Translations under genes and position numbers: made by a program | The notes under the pieces: generated by a model | Database searches by the model: none | The model's input: the letters and a program-made list of their open reading frames with translations, nothing else | What the model was told of the DNA's origin: nothing | DNA from: Sambucus nigra | Taxonomy: Eukaryota; Streptophyta; Magnoliopsida; Dipsacales; Adoxaceae | DNA: 64,000 bases | Direction of reading: 5' to 3' | Assembly: GCA_949130495.1 (NCBI GenBank) | Contig: OX422219.1 | Coordinates: forward strand, 262,493,111-262,557,110 | Shown: positions 61,252 to 64,000 of the stretch, piece after piece | Numbering within the stretch: the stretch's first letter is position 1 | Layout of the letters: each line of letters starts with the position of its first letter

Positions 61252-63122
61252 TAGAGAAATCATACAGAGGTTGTTGAGCAAGGTTTTAGCCATGAATATA
61301 GAGAGGCACCCAAGGACAATGAACAAACATCCACTTAACTAACTCAAAATGAGGATACCTGTACTATTTCTCCAATATACATCTATTTTAGCTATTGTAT
61401 AGAATAGGACGGGACTATGACCTTTACATTTTGGTTAAAATCCATGATGCACACAATGACGCTTTAGAAACCATTGCGCAAAAGTTGGAAATGGAAGAGC
61501 TTGAAGACACCATCACCGTCTAACGAAAAATGGTGCTGACAACAATGAGATCTATGTTCCCTAGTAAAGGGCCTAAGGATTGGAGGTTCCCAATCATAAC
61601 ACAGTAGGAGACACAAGAAGGAAATATGAAGTTATCAGATTTAGCTAACTTTCACATACTTCAGGGCATGTTGTACTTCGAAGGTTTGGGTGGTTTCTTA
61701 GCGTTGTGTGTGGGCGAAGAAGAACTGGAGAAAAATTAAAATCAATGCACAAAAGGCACTACAGGGATACGTGCATCCCTCTTTATAAATGATTGCAACA
61801 CGAAGGATATTATTAGCCTACCGTGAGTGCAGAGGCTTCTCATGTGCATCAAGGTTACCTAAAGTGTCAAACACAGTTTTATTAGACATTAGAAGTGAAT
61901 TTTGTGAAAATTTTGAAAGATTGAAGGAGGCCCTACATCGCCTATCTTAGACATGGGTAACTACCTACTAAGAGGTGTGATGAGATTTATTTGAAGAAGA
62001 TAGTGGCCCGTTTATACTTGGTGAATGGGGAATACAATGAGAAGGCTTTGATATGTGTGTTAAGGGAAGAGGTGCCAAGAATATTAAAAGAAGCCCCTAA
62101 TCCTTTGCACATGGGTGGTGCCATATTATACGATCAACTAATGACCCTTGGGGTACTATTAGACAACGATGGAGGATGACTTTATTGGTTTCGTAAATAA
62201 ATACAAATCATGTCAAATTCATGACAATATGGTGCATTCCCTCTTGCTGAGTTTACAAATCTGGTTGCCCCTTACCCATTCCACACTTGGGCATTTGATA
62301 TGGTAGGAAAAATCAACTCGGCCTCTCATTGGAAATCCTTCATTCTAATATCCACATAGATGTATAACAAGTGGGAAGAAGAAATTACGTTGAGAAGGGT
62401 TACTGCTCAGGTGGTAACAGAGTTCATTCGGGAATATATATGAAGGTTTAGCATTCCAATACTCATCCTCACAGATAATGACTTCAATTCGTATGCAAAG
62501 AGTTGGGGCAGCTCACGAAAAAAATACAAAATCATCCATAATAGTTCAACTATTTACTATCCCAAAGAGAATGGTTAGTCAAAGGACACCAACAAGACGA
62601 TGATAAATATTTTAACAAATATGGTAGAAGATCTGTCGAGAATATGGGATGATAGGTCTCCAATAGTTCTAGGGGCCTACAGGACCTCCAAGAGGAAGCC
62701 AACTAGTTTTATGCCGTTTTCTTTGGTTTATGGTACAAAGATTATCCGATGGTAGAATTGGTTGTGCTATCAACACGGGTGTCCCCGAGCCATAATTTGA
62801 TGTCTTATCCAAGACATGTGTAGTTAGAAGCTTTGGATGAGCATCGTGATAGAGCTAAGGAAAATTTCAAAGTCTACACTCAGCAGCTGTTTATATCTTA
62901 CGAGAATTTAGTTAAGCCTAGAGAATTTCAAGTGGGATACTTTGTTTCGCGAGAATCCACTCATGACTTAAGATGCATGTCAGTCTCAAAATTCAAGCCC
63001 AACTGGGAGGGGCTATTCATGGTACAAGGAGTATGGAGATCAGATATTACCAAATCTTATAGTCAAAGAGTGAGTTCATACGATTGATCAATTGAAAAAG
63101 GCTCAAAAAGTACTATGCATGA
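61252..63122 (+). pseudogene. Tat-element Pol, part 2: end of RNase H and integrase
   Basis: After the Copia insertion the archaeal-type RNase H tail resumes (HPRTMNKHPLN). From about 61990 there is the integrase N-terminal region (KIVARLYLVNGEYNEKAL). The catalytic core runs 62230-62740: AEFTNLVAPYPFHTWAFDMV, NKWEEEITLRRVTAQVVTEF, ILILTDNDFNS, NKTMINILTNMVEDLSRIWD and APIVLGAYRTSK-like text. Two Asp positions are kept (WAFDM, TDNDF); the Glu of NGQVE is Lys and preceded by a stop (NG*SKDTNKT). The C-terminal tail ends LKKAQKVLCMR near 63122. Confidence 0.82.
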
Positions 63123-63355
63123 GGTACTCTAACTTTTTTATTAGACTATTCAAGAAATTGAAAAGGAAAATTATTGATGAAACTTTATTGTAATCGCATA
63201 ATTGAGAAATATTACTTTTTTACCCTAGTTGCAATAGTTCATGTTTGGTTATGACCAGTTCATAATATTTATGATGACGTTTATAAATGTTTACCAGTTT
63301 ACATAACCAATAAGTTTATCATGCATGTGTTTGAAAAGTTATGCTAATAGATACA

Positions 63356-63360
<5 letters not shown>
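63123..63360. other. 3' non-coding remnant of the Tat element
   Basis: AT-rich sequence after the end of pol. No polypurine tract or 3' LTR was recognised before the TA microsatellite. Confidence 0.4.

Positions 63361-63408
<48 letters not shown>
63361..63408. repeat. (TA)24 microsatellite
   Basis: Uninterrupted TA run directly abutting the LTR start at 63409. Confidence 0.98.
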
Positions 63409-63412
<4 letters not shown>

Positions 63413-64000
63413 ATACCCCGTATTTTCATGGCTTTTAAATTTAGGTTGAGATAATTAAATTAATTTTAATCCGGAATGTTGTTTTAAATATTTACTAGCG
63501 TGACAAGAGTTAGTAATTATTGGAAATTTGTTATTTATTGAATGTTACTGGATGAGTATAGAAAAATATGAGATTTATTTTTATAGTATTGTCACGTGTG
63601 AATAAAATGACAATTATGGAAATTTAAGTCGGGACGCGCCTGTATCGCGTCGGGAATAAATTTTGATTAATAAAAGTGAAATATTTTTAGTTATCTGTAT
63701 GGTTGTTTTGAGTGCGCCAACGTGTCCGGAAGGGTCTAGATAGTCAGAAAAGTGTACCCGGAGGTTTAGTTTGAGTCTCGGGGCAATTTTAGGCTTAATT
63801 AGTACCCCGGGAGGGCAATTTGGACATTTCACATTTTTGGGTAATTAAACCCACGAAAATTAAAGGGGTTATATCAGATGCCTAGGTTATCATCTAGGGT
63901 TAGAAAACTCAAAACTCTAGAATGGCCATTGGAGAAGAGAGGAGAGAGCTCTCAAGGCAATCCAAGGCTCAAAACCCATCCGTTTGCACCGCCGCCACCG
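63409..64000 (+). mobile_element. 5' end of another Tekay-type LTR, cut by the window
   Basis: TGTAATACCCCGTATTTTC and the following 590 bases match 6130-6740 (shared TCGGGACGCGCC, GTGTCCGGAAGGGTC, AAAAGTGTACCCGG and GTAATTAAACCCACGAAAAT). It is preceded by a TA repeat and not by a polypurine tract, so it is a 5' LTR or a solo LTR. Confidence 0.9.

Overview
The window looks like repeat-rich, AT-rich heterochromatin from a flowering plant nuclear genome. Evidence is the mixture of plant LTR-retrotransposon lineages (Ty3 Tekay/Del-type chromovirus, Ty3 Tat with an archaeal-type RNase H, an Athila-type primer site, and a Copia element with a SIRE-like gag), Helitron- and MITE-like DNA elements, and a fragment of plastid atpB. 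I see no intact host gene, tRNA or rRNA. Every recognisable reading frame is broken, mostly by changes that look like C-to-T or G-to-A transitions (CAG/CAA to TAG/TAA, GAY to AAY), as expected of long-methylated DNA.

Layout. 1-9140: a Tekay-type Ty3 element on the + strand with part of its 5' LTR, a broken gag and pol, and a 3.0-kb 3' LTR. 9141-18065: non-coding DNA holding two Helitron-like 3' ends, a 584-bp fold-back MITE, a plastid atpB fragment, a 385-bp Harbinger-like MITE and a tandemly duplicated AT-rich satellite-like block with microsatellites. 18066-24027: a probable solo LTR, then the 5' LTR, primer site and leader of a minus-strand Ty3 element; the 3.3-kb LTR carries a hairpin minisatellite. 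24028-31854: mostly unresolved, with minus-strand pieces of an unknown coding-like sequence, a 'putative gypsy-type transposon' domain and a Ty3 gag. 31855-36273: the 3' LTR and decayed pol of a minus-strand Tekay-type element.

36.3-63.4 kb is a nest. The outer element is a Tat-lineage Ty3 element (LTR, primer site, gag, protease, RT, archaeal-type RNase H, integrase). Its protease is split by a second Tekay-like element (about 39.56-52.33 kb). The left LTR of that element is split in turn by an Athila-primed element (41687-46540) whose only reading frame is an unfamiliar acidic protein. The Tat archaeal-type RNase H is split by a Copia-type element (54826-61251, target duplication TAGAG) that keeps only gag. 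A further Tekay LTR, nearly the same family as the first element, starts at 63409 right after a TA microsatellite and runs off the window.

The observations most worth a second look are the acidic-ORF element, the gag-only Copia-type element, the clusters of TCGA-centred palindromes in five different LTRs, and the minisatellite whose monomers each hold a hairpin with co-varying arms. Identities quoted are estimates by eye.
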